A stretch of DNA of 64,000 nucleotides. Origin: Cristatella mucedo. Lineage: Eukaryota > Bryozoa > Phylactolaemata > Cristatellidae. The stretch covers positions 9,396,001-9,460,000 of the forward strand of contig WPIO01000007.1 of NCBI GenBank assembly GCA_009760855.2, read 5' to 3'. Position numbers and translations under genes: made by a program. Below, piece after piece: positions 1 through 11,079 of the stretch. Position 1 is the first letter of the stretch, and each line of letters begins with the position of its first letter. The notes beneath the pieces are model-generated. The model did not search any database. It was not told the origin of the DNA and saw only the letters and a list, made by a program, of their open reading frames with translations.

Positions 1-947
1 CCTAGTTTGGCTGCTGCACTCTCATCTATGCACTCCCTTATTTTCGCCGACTTAAAAGTGTAGGAAATATAAATATAAATAAATATAATTCATTTGTATA
101 GCACCCCAAGAGAACTTAATCTCTATTCAGGTGCTTCACATTTGCCTCGGGGTTCGAGCCCACGACCTCAGCCAGACCTTGGTCGGGGCGAGCACCTTAA
201 CTGCTGGACCAACTGTACTATTGACAATTATTGACATTGATTTGCTTCAGTCCAGTGTGTTTGAAGTGCCTAGACAGAGACTGTGTTCTCCTCGGTCTCT
301 ATAATGGGGCTTTATTGTAAGTATTATTATTTCGGCATCGAAAATGCAATTTTTAAGTGATTAGAGTACTACCGGGAAGGGGTGTCTGATTACGATTCGA
401 TTGCCTGCCACAGCCAGAACCCATTCAAGTTCTGAGGTATTCGATGCTCGACACAATCCCTCGTTGTCGAGCCGTTGGTTGTTTCTCCAAAAGCAGCAGC
501 CGTTCACCGGCGGTATTATCACGGGCACTCCTCGTTCACATCGACGGGTGCACTCGAGCTTTTAGTGGGGCTGCTGCTGCTGTGTGCGCTCCTCTGCCGA
601 GAGCCACCACTGCCTCTGCTCAGACGCCGTCTCAGTGTGGGCAAGTGCAGCTGCACTTCGGGCCTGAAGCAAGCGCTTGCCAGCACTTGATTCGCGAATC
701 GCTTTGGTCGGTGCTGTGTACATGCCAGCTGCCTCGCTCGATGGCCGTTGGTGTGACCGGCAGCAGATCGCATGCGCCCAGGCTCCTGCGCATGCTGCAT
801 TACTGCCTGAGGCAGCCTGCGGTCGGTCGGATCCTGGCTGCGGCTGTGATGCAGCCACAGCCAGCAGCATTGCCGAGCGACCGCCTGACGCATAGCAAGG
901 AGCACACGGTGCACAGGAGCTGAGAGCGACTCGCGGCTTGCTTGCAG
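1..947 (+). other. TRPV intron (upstream part), no recognisable exon
   Basis: This stretch lies upstream of the S6 exon and ends in a good 3' splice site (cttgcttgcag) at 937-947. It holds a SINE1 copy at 80-222 and, from about 480 to 930, a GC-rich segment full of CTG/CAG triplets. That segment is open in several frames on both strands, as such composition often is. I found no S5 or pore-helix sequence in it, so the preceding TRPV exons lie outside the window. Confidence 0.5.
80..222 (-). repeat. SINE1 copy (tRNA-derived, minus orientation)
   Basis: Read on the minus strand, it has a tRNA-like A box (TGGTCCAGCAGTTAAGGTGC), a B box (GGGCTCGAACCCC type) and then the tail ending at 'tatagcacc...' and AT-rich DNA. 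It matches the copies at 43505-43640 and 34736-34855. Confidence 0.7.
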
Positions 948-1233
948 TTCAAGCTCTTCGACCAGACTAGAATCCCAGCGCTAACTAAAGTGGTTTTCAT
1001 CATCTTCATGTTCCTGATGCCCATCTTGCTCCTGAATATGCTCATAGCCATGATGAGCGAGACGTACGAGAATCAGCTGCGCGAGAACCGCTCCAGCAAG
1101 GACTGGGTGGCCCAGTGGGCCAAGGTCATTATCTTCCTGGAGAGGGCTTTCAGTGAGAAGGAACTGCTGGGCTACCAGAAGGCGTACTCGGTGCTGCGCG
1201 ACCAGCCGCCGGAGGCAGACCGCACCCATCTAG
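948..1233 (+). CDS. TRPV: TRPV exon: S6 helix and TRP region
   Basis: Starts in phase 0 after cttgcag and ends CTAG|GTGAGAG in phase 1. It encodes TKVVFIIFMFLMPILLLNML-type S6 followed by IAMMSETYENQLREN and a charged helix. Strongly recognisable as a TRP channel S6 exon. Confidence 0.88.
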
Positions 1234-4200
1234 GTGAGAGGCTGACAGGCAGAGGGCAGACAGGGGCATGCTTGCTAGCCGTTGAACTGTTCAGGGCAGC
1301 CACCTCTGAGCGGCCTACTGCAAAGCTGGTAGTCTCTGCCACCCCTGTACGTGTGTGTCTTTTTCTGCTGCTCCTACTGCAGCTGCTGCCATCAAAACCG
1401 ATCACTGATGCTACGCTGCTGCTGCTACTTGTTTAAAGTTATTGTGATTGTTATTTGACCGTAGCGCGTAAGAAATTCCGTGCTTATGGACATGTAAACG
1501 CTTATCGCTTTGGGCTGCTGGGTCTCCCACGCCGGCGGCTGCCTTAGCTACGCCAGCGGCTAGTAACCTGCATGTTAGTTATGATCGTCAGCAGCTGCTA
1601 TCGCTTCGTCATCGTAGATCAAATGCATTCCTAGATATTAATGTTGTTGCTAAGATTAATGAGCTATGCATTAACAAAAGAAAAGCACCCGTAGCCGCCG
1701 CGGTGGCCGGAACCGCCAGCTCAGACGCCGCTCGTTGGGCGGGAACTGGGAGCTGAGTACCCGCTCGTTTGGTATTCCTAGCATTGTCTCGAACCACTCA
1801 GCACGCTCCCCCACATGCGTCACTGTAAATCTCTCTAACTTAGTGGTCATCAGGCCTGTTGTAACTCCATCGGCCAGACTTAACGCTTGCCTCTGGAATC
1901 CTCGCTCAATGTGCAATAAACCTCTGGTAATAAGCGACCTCATTTCTGAAAATAGTATCGACCTGCTCGCCCTAACTACAACCTGGCTTAAATCGATAAA
2001 CTGCCCGCCAACTAAAGACGCTACTCCATCCGGTTTCTTGTTCTTTCACACCCCTAGATCAATCAAAACTGGAGGTGGAGTTGCTATTATCGTGCGCTCG
2101 AAATTCAACTTCAAGCCATTTGCAGTACCCTCGAAGCAGTCTTATGAATCAATTGTCTTGGTCTCACCCGAAAACAAGCTACCGATAGTGGCAGTAGTCT
2201 ATCGCCCACCAGGTACCAAATCCTCCTTTATCTCAGATTTCTCCGATCTCATTTCGATTCTGTGTGCAAGAAATCGATCCTTCCTCGTAATGGGTGATTT
2301 CAACGTTCACTTTAATAACTTATCTGACGCTTTCAGCACCGAATTTCGTGCATTGACCGACTCATTGTCTCTTGTGGTTCATGTGCGTGGCCCCTACCCA
2401 CATCAAGGGTCACACACTCGACCAGATTTTCTCATACAACTGCAATTTGTCATCACCAATTATTACCAAATCCTGCTTATCTGACCACATGCAGATCTCA
2501 TTCAATCTACAGTGTGTGCCCACATCCTCCTCTAAAATAACCTGTGAATCGCGAAACCTCAAGACCCTTGACATCGATGCTGTCCGTTCGAGAATATCTG
2601 CTTCGACTCTGCTGCTCAGTCCTCCCTCCGATCTGTCATCGTTGGTAGATAGCTACAACAAGACACTAGCTGACACGCTTGACGAGTTTGCACCTCTGAC
2701 AAAGCGCACTGTGCGCCCCGCCCAGACGGCCTATGGTTTACCACAGACATTAAACTAGCCAGGTCTACTAAACGAAAGCTTGAAAAAGCATACAAAAGAT
2801 CCGGACCAACTGTCCATCGACAGGCTTATGAAGACTACTGTAAGTCGTACCAATCGATCCTAGCAAAGGCCAAGTCTAGCTTCTATAGAAACATTGTTGA
2901 ATCACAGATGCACAACCCAAAAATGCTGATGTCGACTATAAACCATCTCCTCAACCGTTCCCAGATTAGCTCCTTACCTGATGATCCTTGTGATGATCTA
3001 CCCGATCGCTTCTCTCGATTCTTTGTGCAGAAGATAGACAAGATCAGGGAATCCATCCCTGCGATGACAACATCCCCACTTGAATGCTGTTCCTCTATTC
3101 CTGGCTGCACCTCAATGTCTGCATTTAAGCAGGTCACTAGTGATCTAGTCCTAAAGTTCGTATCTCAATCAAAGAAGACAACAAGTCCTCTGGAAACTAT
3201 TCCCACTGTCCTGCTCCTACGTTGCCTTGATCTGCTGCTACCATGCATAACTAACATCATTAATATGTCATTAGCCTCAGGTCGTGTCCCAGCACCTTTC
3301 AAGAAAGCTGTAGTCAGGCCTCTCCTCAAGAAAGCAACACTAGACCAAGAGAATTTGAGCAACTACCGCCCAGTCTCCCTTCTACCATTTCTATCAAAGA
3401 CACTGGAACGGGTCGTGGCAGACCAGCTAAACTCATATATCGAAACCTCACACCTTGCTAGTAAGTTCCAGTCCGGCTTTAGAGCTAATCACTCCACAGA
3501 GTCAGCATTGCTTAGGGTATACAAAGACCTATTTAGGAATGCAGACATGGGTAGAGTGTCTCTGCTTGTTTTGCTTGATCTTTCGGCAGCTTTTGACACC
3601 ATCGATCACAAAGTTCTTCTAGAGCGCCTCTCATCTCACCTGGGCATCACTGGCACTGCTCTGCAGTGGTTCAGGTCCTATCTCAGTGGGAGACTCCAGA
3701 GTATTGACGTGAATGGACAAAGACCATCTGAAGTACCTCTGAAATATGGAGTACCTCAGGGCTCCGTGCTAGGTCCGGTTCTTTTCACGGTTTATACTCT
3801 GCCTCTTGCTGATGTGATTGCCAAGCACAATCTAGGCTTTCACTTCTATGCGGATGACACTCACTTGTACCTTTTCTTTGATCCCTCCCAGCCTTCGAGC
3901 ACCTCAAATTCTCTAAACTCACTTGCTGCATGCATTGATGACATCCGCACATGGATGGCTGCAAATTTTCTAAAACTAAACGATGACAAAACTAAGTTAC
4001 TAGTTATGGGCAAACCCAGTGTGATTCAGAAATTGGAAAGGCTGACGCTCAAACTTGGCTCTGCCAGCATATCTCCAGTTGAATCAGCTCGAAATCTAGG
4101 TGTCATATTCCAAAGCGACCTCTCGTTAGACGACCAAATCAGCTCCACAGTCAAATCTGTCTATTTTCAGCTTCATAATATTGCTAAAATTCGGGCTTGT

Positions 4201-7200
4201 TTAGATAAGGATACCACGTCAAAGTTGGTCCATGCATTCGTGACATCCCGTCTCGACTTCTGCAACTCACTGCTTACTGGCCTACCAGCATGTGCGATCA
4301 AGCGATTGCAGCTGGTGCAAAACTCAAAACTGTGTACGCACATGCGAGCTTGTGTGCATGTTTGAGGTGGCAGGCAAACATACGATATTTTTTAGGTTCA
4401 ATTTATAGTGCTGTGCTTTTCAGTAGAAGTGTGTGAGGTCATTTTTGAGATGCGCTCCTGTATTCATTCGTGCCAATGATGATGAGTGTTCTTTCGTGCA
4501 GAAAGAGAAAGCATAAACGGCGACCGTGAATACCGTGCTCTCATGGCGATCAAGGAGTCTTCGAAAACCAAGGCCAAGCAAAGGCGCGGAGCCTTGCAGA
4601 ACTGGAAGGTAGTCTGCTGCCTGCGTTCACAGCCGAAACGTTGTGCCTTTGCGCCAGCAACGCCGCTGCTGCTGCTGCCTGGTGCTGCTGCTGCGTCGAG
4701 CGTGGGGCCTCAGGCTGACTCTGCCTGCACTGCCGTTGCTGCAGGCTGCTTTGAAGCGGGCGCTGGCTGCCGTGAAGAGCGCACGAGCTGCAGGACACCC
4801 GCCCGATAGTCCTGTCACCTGCGACGACCTGTTCCCGGACAGCCGGTCCAGCCGGCTCGCTGACCTTGGGCTGCCCACCGCCACCACCGCTGCCACAGCT
4901 GCTCCGTCGAGGCGTCGAAGCGTGCTGCACGCCGTCGAGCTGAAAGCAGCCGTCGACCAGCTATCGTGGGAGTGGCGTGCCGCTGCAAGGGCGGCGCTCG
5001 GCGGCAATGACGACGAGTCGATGAGCAGCAGCACCGAGCGCTCGTTCGGCACCGTTCGGCCTGACAGCGCACATATGGCCTCTCACCTGCCGCCTCTAGA
5101 CGAGGTCATGGGCTCGCCTAGCGAAAGCAGCTGCGGCAGCACGACTCCATCGGAAATGGCGCACCGGTTAGCGTGGTGCTCGCGGCTTCGGCGGCGACTG
5201 CTGAGTGCACGCTTGGCACGGCCACTTGCCGTGCTGCTCAGACCCTGTCAGCGAGTGACATCTCTTACCGCCTTCTAACAGTTATCCATCGTTTTTGCTG
5301 TCCAGTCTTGAGTGCTGGGCAAAGGTTCTCACGAGAGCGTTTCTCGGCTGCACTCGCAGCGGCTTACCCTGGCTGGTCGCGAAGTGAGATCAGATCGTGA
5401 GGAAGGTGCACAGAGGCATGACCGAGGGACATCGATTAAGCTGCTTGCTAGTTTCGCGGTGCTAGTTGTATCGTTCAACCTCTTCGGACACTCTTGACTC
5501 GTCCTTAGCACGAAATCTTGCTGCAACATATCCCAGATGTTCAGCCGCATATCTCCTTTTCTGAAGGAGCTGCTATTGCTCTCGGTTAATCAACGGATAC
5601 AGAAAAGGATTGTTACTCTGACCCACAAGGCTCGCTACGGCGTGCCTTGCTCATACCTAGATGGACTGATAAATGTTACCAGTTTCAGCCTTCTCGTGCC
5701 CTCAGGCCCTCTATGGACAATAAATTAGCCGTTCCATTCCTCCGATTAAAGACCGTTGCCGACAGAAGCTTTTGCTCTGCAGGTCCAGCCGTCCTTTTGC
5801 TCTGCAGGTCCAGCCGTGCTACTTTCATGATACTCACTACTGCAACTGCCCTCCTGACCCAGCTATGCATCTTGCTTTCTCTTTATTTCGTGAGATAAAG
5901 TCTGTTGGCTTGTTGTATGCATACCGAAAGCCACTTAGGCTTCAAGTGCGCTGTAAAAAAATTCTTCTTCGTGAGACCATCTCAGTCCTAGTGGATTTGT
6001 GGCGATAAAAATGGAGATTGACACGAGCGGCACTGCGACGGTCCCCCAAGTTCCACGAAATTATTGTGATTGCTCAGTCTTGCAGCTGCCAGCAGGTTTC
6101 TAGAGTAGCAGCCGAGACCTCCATCCACGGGGCTGTGTTGCCGTGCAGTTAGGATTAATAGATGAGGCCTGTACGTCACCAGAGGCAGACAAGCATAGGA
6201 AGGTGGGTGTCGGAGGGCGAGCCGCCCTGCGGGCCTCTCTGCGTCTGTCCCATGGTGAGCCGGCTAGACCCCAATGGGCAGCATCTCTGCCTGCGCCCAT
6301 GCCGTGGTGTTGGCGTACGTCGGGAATTACTCAGAAAGCATTTGCACTAGGAATCTTTTTAATCTATTTGCTGTGCATGTCTTCCTGTTCTACATTCTGA
6401 CTCCTCCGGCTTCCTTTGAGACTTGTTGATGCTGTAAACTCTAAACTTAGGAGGGCATGTTTTCGACGAGCATGCTTCACGAAAGGCTGTTCGTGTATTG
6501 AGCCTAAGAGACGCCGCTCTGTTTGCTAAAAACAAGTACTCTGGCAAAAAGCGATGAAAAGTGCTGGCTCGAATGCCACTCTTAAAAAAAAACTAGGCCT
6601 GACTCTAAGCAAGCTAGGCTCCCAGACTGCACCAGTGTAGAAATACCTCATACAAACCTTAAATCCTTTGGAGACCGTGCATTTAGTTCATATGCTCCCA
6701 AAGCCTGGAACTCCCTCCCGACCTGCGTCAAAACATCCCCTGACCTGACCACATTTAAAAGGAACCTAAAAACACACCTATTTAGGACAGTATTTAGTGG
6801 GTCCCTGTGATTCGTCTTTGATGTGCTTATGTGTGCTGGCACTGTGCATGCTGCCACTAACCACATTTGCATGCTGACCCTGTGCATGTCACCCCTAACC
6901 ATATTATTCATCTCGTTTGTTTTTTAAGCATGATTTTACTTACCATTCAATTGCATTTCACTTTACAGCAAATGTAAAGTGCCTAGAGAGAGATTGAGTT
7001 CTCTGAGGGCGCTTTATCAAGTGAATTATTATTATTATTATTATTATTATAGTGTCTGCTGTACGCAAAAGTTGAGAAATACCGGGAGTGTTCTAATTTC
7101 CCTCACGTGCTGATGTCGCGCCAATCAGACCGGACACGAATTTATAAATGCAAATTTACAAAAAGTGAAATATTTGCTTGATAATTGAGAGCAGTCTCTC

Positions 7201-7863
7201 TTCTCAGATTTTGACTGTGGCTAAAAAGTTTTCTGCCTTCTTCGTTGAAAATATTGAATAATAATAATAACACACTTGATAAAGCGCTCTCATAAAACGC
7301 AATCTCCTTCTAGGCACTTTACATCTGCTGCAAAAGAAACGCAATCGAATGGTTAACATATAATATTTTTGCCTTTATAACTTTATTTATGCTTGTCGCA
7401 AGCTTTGAGTCGCGACTTGCAACCTCCTTAGAGAAACTTTCCAAGGTTGCCACAGGTAATAATAATAATAATAATAATAGGAATTTATCTAGCACCCAAA
7501 AAATTAATATTAATACTGTTGTAAAGACATTTATCCAGCTCCCTAAGAGAACTAAATCTCTTTGTAGGCAATTTACTCGTGCTAGAAAGGAAGGGGTCAT
7601 TGGGGCTATTGAAAAGAGCTGTCACTGCCTGTAGCCTTTATACCAATCCCACCTTTGTCTTCAGTATCATAAAAACCTAGCCCAGTCATGAACCATAGGC
7701 TTCACTGAATAAAGGGTTTTTCCCGAAACCATTCAAATCAGCCATCGTTCGACCAACGTTTTGTAAGACTGGATTGGATTCTGCGGTCCTAGCAAATTGC
7801 CACCATGTCGCCTTGTCTCCCTTTGTGTCTAGGATTCTCGAAAATATTGACGCTATAAATATC

Positions 7864-7927
<64 letters not shown>

Positions 7928-10149
7928 CTGATCCTGTGTCTCTCTCATTCATACTTAATGGTGCCATAGTTCGACCCTTTGCCAGTGCTCCTAATTATGA
8001 GTTTCATTCCGAAGACTACCTCTACCGAAAGTCATCGTATTCGATCATGACATCCTCTGACTTGACAACATTTAATAAGAAGTTAAATACCTAACTGTTT
8101 CTCACAGCATGGCTCTTTTCCTTATGAATTGTCCTTGATTCGCTAATGCATGCTGAAATTGTGCACGCTATCACTAACCAATTGACATGGCTCCTTCCCT
8201 AGCCTACTTAAAGTAGCTAGAATGAGATTTAGTTATCTTAGGGGGCTATGGAAAATTGTTTGTTATTATTCATATTCAAGCATGTGCTTGCTTATATGTA
8301 ATCATCTTCAAAAATAATAATAATACTAGTAGTAACAAGCAGTGGTATGGCACTATAATGGACCTGAATTACTTTCGAGACACCAAGCAAGATTAGAAAT
8401 TATTGTAGATAGGTGCTGCCGAGTCAGAATCTTGAAGTTGATATCATGCTTGGTGGGAAGCCAGTTCAGGTTGGTGAGAGATGGTGTAATGGGGCAGTTG
8501 CAACGTTCACGGCAGACAAATTGAGCTCTTTGGTGGTGCATGCATATGTGCCTTACGATATGCATACATATATATATATGCCCTATAATGAGTCTACATA
8601 TCTGCCCGGTCATATGTATACGACTTGCACAGTATCATTTTTTCCTTCTGCCCAGAAGTTGCAAGGTTGCTGCCAGCAGTCATTAGCTATTTTTCCATTG
8701 CATCTCTTAAATGTGGTTTTTAATCTTATCTCAAATGGCGTCCTCTACTGTACATCATCCAGGCCCTGAGCGCAGTGCTTTCTCTGACCCTGGCTTCCAG
8801 GTTCCCTGATCGTTCTGCTTGCGTAACCCTCCTGATGCCGTGTTTCTCCTGTCGCTGCTCTTGCAAAACTCTACTCTCAGTCGAAGAAGGTGTCTTTGGA
8901 CGGATTTCGGCTCTCGTTTTGCAGGCTCTACTATCGAGTACAGCGTGAAATAATCGTCTACCGTTGTTGCACTACGATATATCTCAGGGGTGTTTAAAGT
9001 TAATCAAATCCTCATGACGGTTCAGCCGACGTTGCTTTTCAGTCTGGCTGCTGGCGCTGTCGTTTTTGACATTTTTTTGGACCGCCGAGAATGGAGTCTA
9101 GCAGATGCCTCCCTGGCGAGATTTGTGGTCATAACAAGCGCATGCGCAGTGGGCACGTATGTACGTGTGCGTGCGTGTGTGCGCACGCACGCACGGGTGC
9201 ATGTGTCCGACAGCAGGCCCGCTCGTTAGCGCTTGCATGTATGTTATTGCGTGCTTGTTATGCGTATGATGTGCGTGTCCATCTGTACTGTGCGCTCGTA
9301 TGTGTGTGGGTGGACTGTGCTCGTGTGTCTATGTGAGGCTGTGCTGCAGCTGTGTAACAGAAGAAGCACAGCACTGCTAATAAGAATAATAATAATGCAC
9401 TTGATAAAGCTCCCTAAGAGAACTCAATCTCTTTCTAGACGCTTTACATTTGCTGCAAAGGGAACCGTGATTGAATGGTGAGTAATATCATGCTTGATAA
9501 CCAACATCAATAACATGGTTAGTGGTGACATGCGCAGGGTCAGCATGCAAATGTGGTTAGTGGCAGCATGCACAGTGTCAGCACGCATAAGCACATCAAG
9601 GACGAATCACAGGGACCCACTAAATGTTGTCTTAAATAGGTGTGTCTTAAAGATCTTTTTAAATGTGGTGTTCTGATGCAAGTTGGGAGGGAGTTCCAGG
9701 CTATGGGAGCATCCGAACTAAATGCACGGTCTCCAAAGGATTTGAGGTTTGTACGAGGCATTGGTAAACTGTTGGATTCCGAAACGCAGGTGATACGATG
9801 CTTGGCCTGGTGGGGGAGTAGATCTGAGAGATAGGCTGGAGCCAAGGAATGAAGCGACCTAAAAGTGAGCGACAAAACCTTGAAGTCGAGCCTATGCCAA
9901 TAATGTAGGATGCACATACTGTAGATTTCTTCCGTGCCGGTTTTTGGTGCTTGCTGAATTTGTCTCTTCCGTTCGTCTGCCAGGCTTGCTTATGGTGGTC
10001 AGTCATTCGAAGTCGGTCCTTCTGGTGACGAAAGGGTCGTAGTACGCGATCCAGCAGTGTCGCTGCCACCGCTCGTACCGCCAGTCAACACCAAGCGCCC
10101 GCTGCTGCGCAGAGAAGACAGCCACCCGGCAGGCCTCAAGTACCTTTGA
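948..10149 (+). CDS. TRPV: TRPV-type cation channel, 3' part of gene (4 exons, 5' end outside window)
   Basis: Join 948-1233, 4502-4608, 4745-5166, 9984-10149. The product is an integral membrane non-selective cation channel subunit. The first visible exon encodes the end of the pore region, the S6 helix (core ILLLNMLIAMM) and the following helix with WAKVIIFLERAF. The second encodes SKTKAKQRRGALQNWK, the post-TRP-domain motif typical of the Inactive/OSM-9/Nanchung branch of TRPV (from family knowledge). Phases agree at all three junctions (1, 0, 2). The C-terminus is polar and rich in Ser, Ala and Arg, as TRPV tails often are. The last two junctions are less certain than the first. A 3-kb L2 LINE sits in the first visible intron and several L2 fragments in the last. 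If 5167 is not used as a donor, exon 3 instead runs to a stop at 5276-5278. A polyadenylation signal lies at 11053. Confidence 0.75.
1440..4328 (+). mobile_element. L2-clade LINE, nearly full length, 3'-truncated
   Basis: A non-LTR retrotransposon in sense orientation in the TRPV intron. The endonuclease part is readable from about 1735 (LNACLWNPRSM, GGGVAIIVRSKF, YRPPGT, VMGDFNVH, then SDHMQISF). The reverse transcriptase is one open frame from about 2733 to 4328 ([38 protein letters not shown], catalytic YADD at 3847-3858). Two offset changes interrupt the frame: an apparent extra C in the CCCC run near 2391, and a compensating shift near 2730. The order and wording of the motifs place it in the L2 clade. 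The copy stops after RLQLVQN, before the usual C-terminal APKxWNSLP part and 3' tail, so it is truncated at the 3' end, which is unusual. The 5' boundary is approximate. Confidence 0.85.
4502..4608 (+). CDS. TRPV: TRPV exon: post-TRP-domain segment
   Basis: The acceptor ctttcgtgcag and donor AAG|GTAGTC bound it. Entering in phase 1 it reads ERESINGDREYRALMAIK followed by ESSKTKAKQRRGALQNWK. The second half matches the conserved segment of insect Inactive and nematode OSM-9 relatives. Confidence 0.85.
4745..5166 (+). CDS. TRPV: TRPV exon: cytoplasmic C-terminal tail
   Basis: It begins after ccgttgctgcag in phase 0 and stays open with coding-like sequence (LKRALAAVKSARAAG, DSPVTCDDLFPDSRSSRLAD, LSWEWRAAARAAL, MSSSTERSFGTVRPDSA). 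A donor GTTAGC at 5167 in phase 2 allows joining to 9984. Without it the frame ends at a TAA at 5276-5278. Confidence 0.6.
5540..5965 (+). mobile_element. L2 group B LINE fragment (3' coding part and UTR)
   Basis: The sequence reads as a broken LINE C-terminus (THKARYGVPCSYLDGLI type, then LAVPFLRLKTVADRSF). Its 3' UTR (gagataaagtctgttggc and gaccgttgccgacagaag) matches the minus-strand copies at 30785-32550 and 60640-61145. Confidence 0.7.
6427..6590 (+). repeat. repeat fragment shared with 12063-12230
   Basis: The stretch around 'aaacttaggag' to 'ggctcgaatgccact' is alignable with 12063-12230, the downstream part of the LTR-like copy there. It is probably another fragment of that element. 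Confidence 0.35.
6640..7052 (+). mobile_element. L2 group A LINE 3' end with (TTA)n tail
   Basis: The ORF remnant carries the standard L2 C-terminus in broken frame (FGDRAF, APKAWNSLPTCVKTS, TTFKRNLKTHLF). It is followed by the group A 3' UTR, the terminal 'ctctgagggcgctttatca' segment and a TTA microsatellite tail. Confidence 0.85.
7256..7360 (-). mobile_element. L2 group A tail, minus orientation
   Basis: Starts with ataataataat, then the complement of the conserved group A tail (cacttgataaagcgctctca, ggcactttacatctgctgc). Confidence 0.7.
7458..7600 (-). mobile_element. L2 group A tail, minus orientation, with (AAT)n
   Basis: A second AAT-headed tail. 'gctccctaagagaactaaat' and 'ctctttgtaggcaattta' match the group A terminal segment, with an extra AT-rich insert near 7485-7520. 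Confidence 0.6.
7862..7924 (+). repeat. (CT)n microsatellite
   Basis: About 30 CT dinucleotides with one early interruption. Confidence 0.95.
7960..8275 (+). mobile_element. degenerate L2 3' end
   Basis: 'tctgacttgacaacatttaa' and the following 'tgcatgctgaaattgtgcac' and 'gagatttagttatcttaggg' match the end of L2 coding sequence, the UTR and the tail in heavily mutated form. Confidence 0.5.
8295..8530 (-). mobile_element. L2 fragment, minus orientation
   Basis: The minus strand reads PSLTNLNWLPTKHDINFKIL, the L2 'LHWLPVKxRIDFKIL' segment. The AAT repeat at 8312 suggests the tail end. Confidence 0.55.
9155..9330 (+). repeat. GT/GC-rich simple sequence
   Basis: Irregular runs of gtgtgcgtgcgtgtgtgcgc type. 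No gene seen. Confidence 0.7.
9382..9930 (-). mobile_element. L2 group A LINE 3' end, minus orientation
   Basis: An AAT tail at 9382, then the complement of tail, 3' UTR and C-terminal coding sequence. The minus strand reads FKVLSLTFRSLHSLAPAYLS, then FGDRAFSSDAPIAWNSLPTC and HLFKTTFSGSL in part. It ends about 50 bases before the candidate last TRPV exon. Confidence 0.85.
9984..10149 (+). CDS. TRPV: candidate last exon of TRPV
   Basis: It follows a pyrimidine-rich acceptor (ttccgttcgtctgccag). Entering in phase 2 it reads LAYGGQSFEVGPSGDERVVV, then RDPAVSLPPLVPPVNTKRPL, and closes with LKYL and TGA at 10147. The phase fits the donor at 5167 exactly. Codons look coding-like. The assignment to TRPV rests on phase, strand and position only, since TRPV tails are poorly conserved. 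Confidence 0.5.
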
Positions 10150-10316
10150 TGCTGCCGCATCTCTGCTGATACTGCAGCTGCTTGTTATTGCATCTCGGGG
10201 GCTCCAGTCTCGTCGCAGACGGCGTGCATCTGTCGATCTGCTCGACTTACCGTCAGCGACGACCGTCTGCACTGCCGCAGCCGCTTGGCAGTGCTAGGAA
10301 AGCGCCACGATTGCCG

Positions 10317-10359
10317 GAAGAAGCTGGCTCTGCCCACGCACGGCAGAGCCAGCTTCTTC
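10317..10359. repeat. perfect 18-bp inverted repeat (hairpin)
   Basis: The left arm 10317-10334 (gaagaagctggctctgcc) is exactly complementary to the right arm 10342-10359, with a 7-nt loop (cacgcac). Confidence 0.9.
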
Positions 10360-11052
10360 GTTTGCTGAGCCGGCGCCTCTTTGCTCGGCCGGCCGGAATC
10401 GCGCCCTGTCTAGCTCTTGTCGCGTCGGTAGCCACTGGGCACCCCACGTGCTTGCACATTCCTTGCAATTGCGCCGTCCGCTCTTGTCACTTGAAGTCCT
10501 CCTCTGGGCTCGGCGATGTGCCGGCACGTCACATGCTGTGTGCCCCCCCTTGCAGTCGCTGCAGCGACGTCTGGATCGAGACTCCGGCGCATGGAGTCGC
10601 AGTCGCTGATCGTCCAGTGCGTGCGAATCTGCACGAGACAATCTTAGCCGTGCCACTCGCTGCAAGGCTGCTCCACGTGGAAGCGGCTGCCTCTCTGCTA
10701 GCGCGCCGCAGATGCTACCCCCTTCGAGCAGCAAAGTGCAGGCTGTGCTCGTGTCCGGCTGCCGCGCTGGCTTCGCTTCGAGCTGCGAGCACACTGCCCG
10801 TTCTTGCACTCGGCGAATGGCGTGCCTGCTGTCAGTGCAGCACGCTTTGCCTGCCGACGGATTGCATCGCGTGTCGGCTGCTGTATGGCGACTCCAGCTT
10901 CCGAACAGCCTGGCGTGCACGTGGCGATATGAGCGTCATTCCTTTCCTGCACTCGGCGTAACGTCGAATCTGTGTCCATATACAGTAATCTCCATGTACC
11001 TAGTGCGTGCCAGTCGAGAGGTCGAACCGAACTTCATCCGTGTCAACCAATT

Positions 11053-11058
11053 AATAAA
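11053..11058 (+). terminator. polyadenylation signal AATAAA (probable TRPV)
   Basis: AATAAA about 900 bases after the proposed stop codon. It is the only canonical signal I noticed between the TRPV stop and the next element on this strand. Confidence 0.45.
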
Positions 11059-11079
11059 GGTCGCTTAAGCGCACAAAGC

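Larger units (their letters stand above)
5279..9983 (+). other. TRPV last intron / repeat-filled stretch
   Basis: No exon seen. It holds L2 group B and group A fragments in both orientations, a CT microsatellite at 7862-7924, and GT-rich DNA at 9155-9330. About 6000-6420 and 8530-9150 hold nothing I can name. Confidence 0.45.
10150..11075 (+). other. probable TRPV 3' UTR
   Basis: A GC-rich stretch rich in CTG/CAG triplets, with several overlapping open frames but no recognisable protein. It contains a perfect 18-bp hairpin at 10317-10359 and ends shortly after an AATAAA at 11053. Confidence 0.45.

Noticed and set aside
444-923. 159-codon open frame upstream of the TRPV S6 exon
   Set aside because: CTG-rich composition leaves several frames open; no TRP pore or S5 similarity and no phase-matched donor found.
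4324-4365. Natural C-terminus of the L2 ORF (KLCTHMRACVHV)
   Set aside because: Unlike any L2 C-terminus. It is flanking sequence read after truncation.
7025-7050. CRISPR-like or regulatory array of TTA units
   Set aside because: Simple (TTA)n tails of L2 group A elements, and this is animal DNA.
10003-10272. Minus-strand open frame with W-rich sequence (GVDWRYERWQRHCWIAYYD)
   Set aside because: It is the exact codon-register shadow of the plus-strand exon proposed at 9984-10149, which has better codon composition, splice sites and phase.
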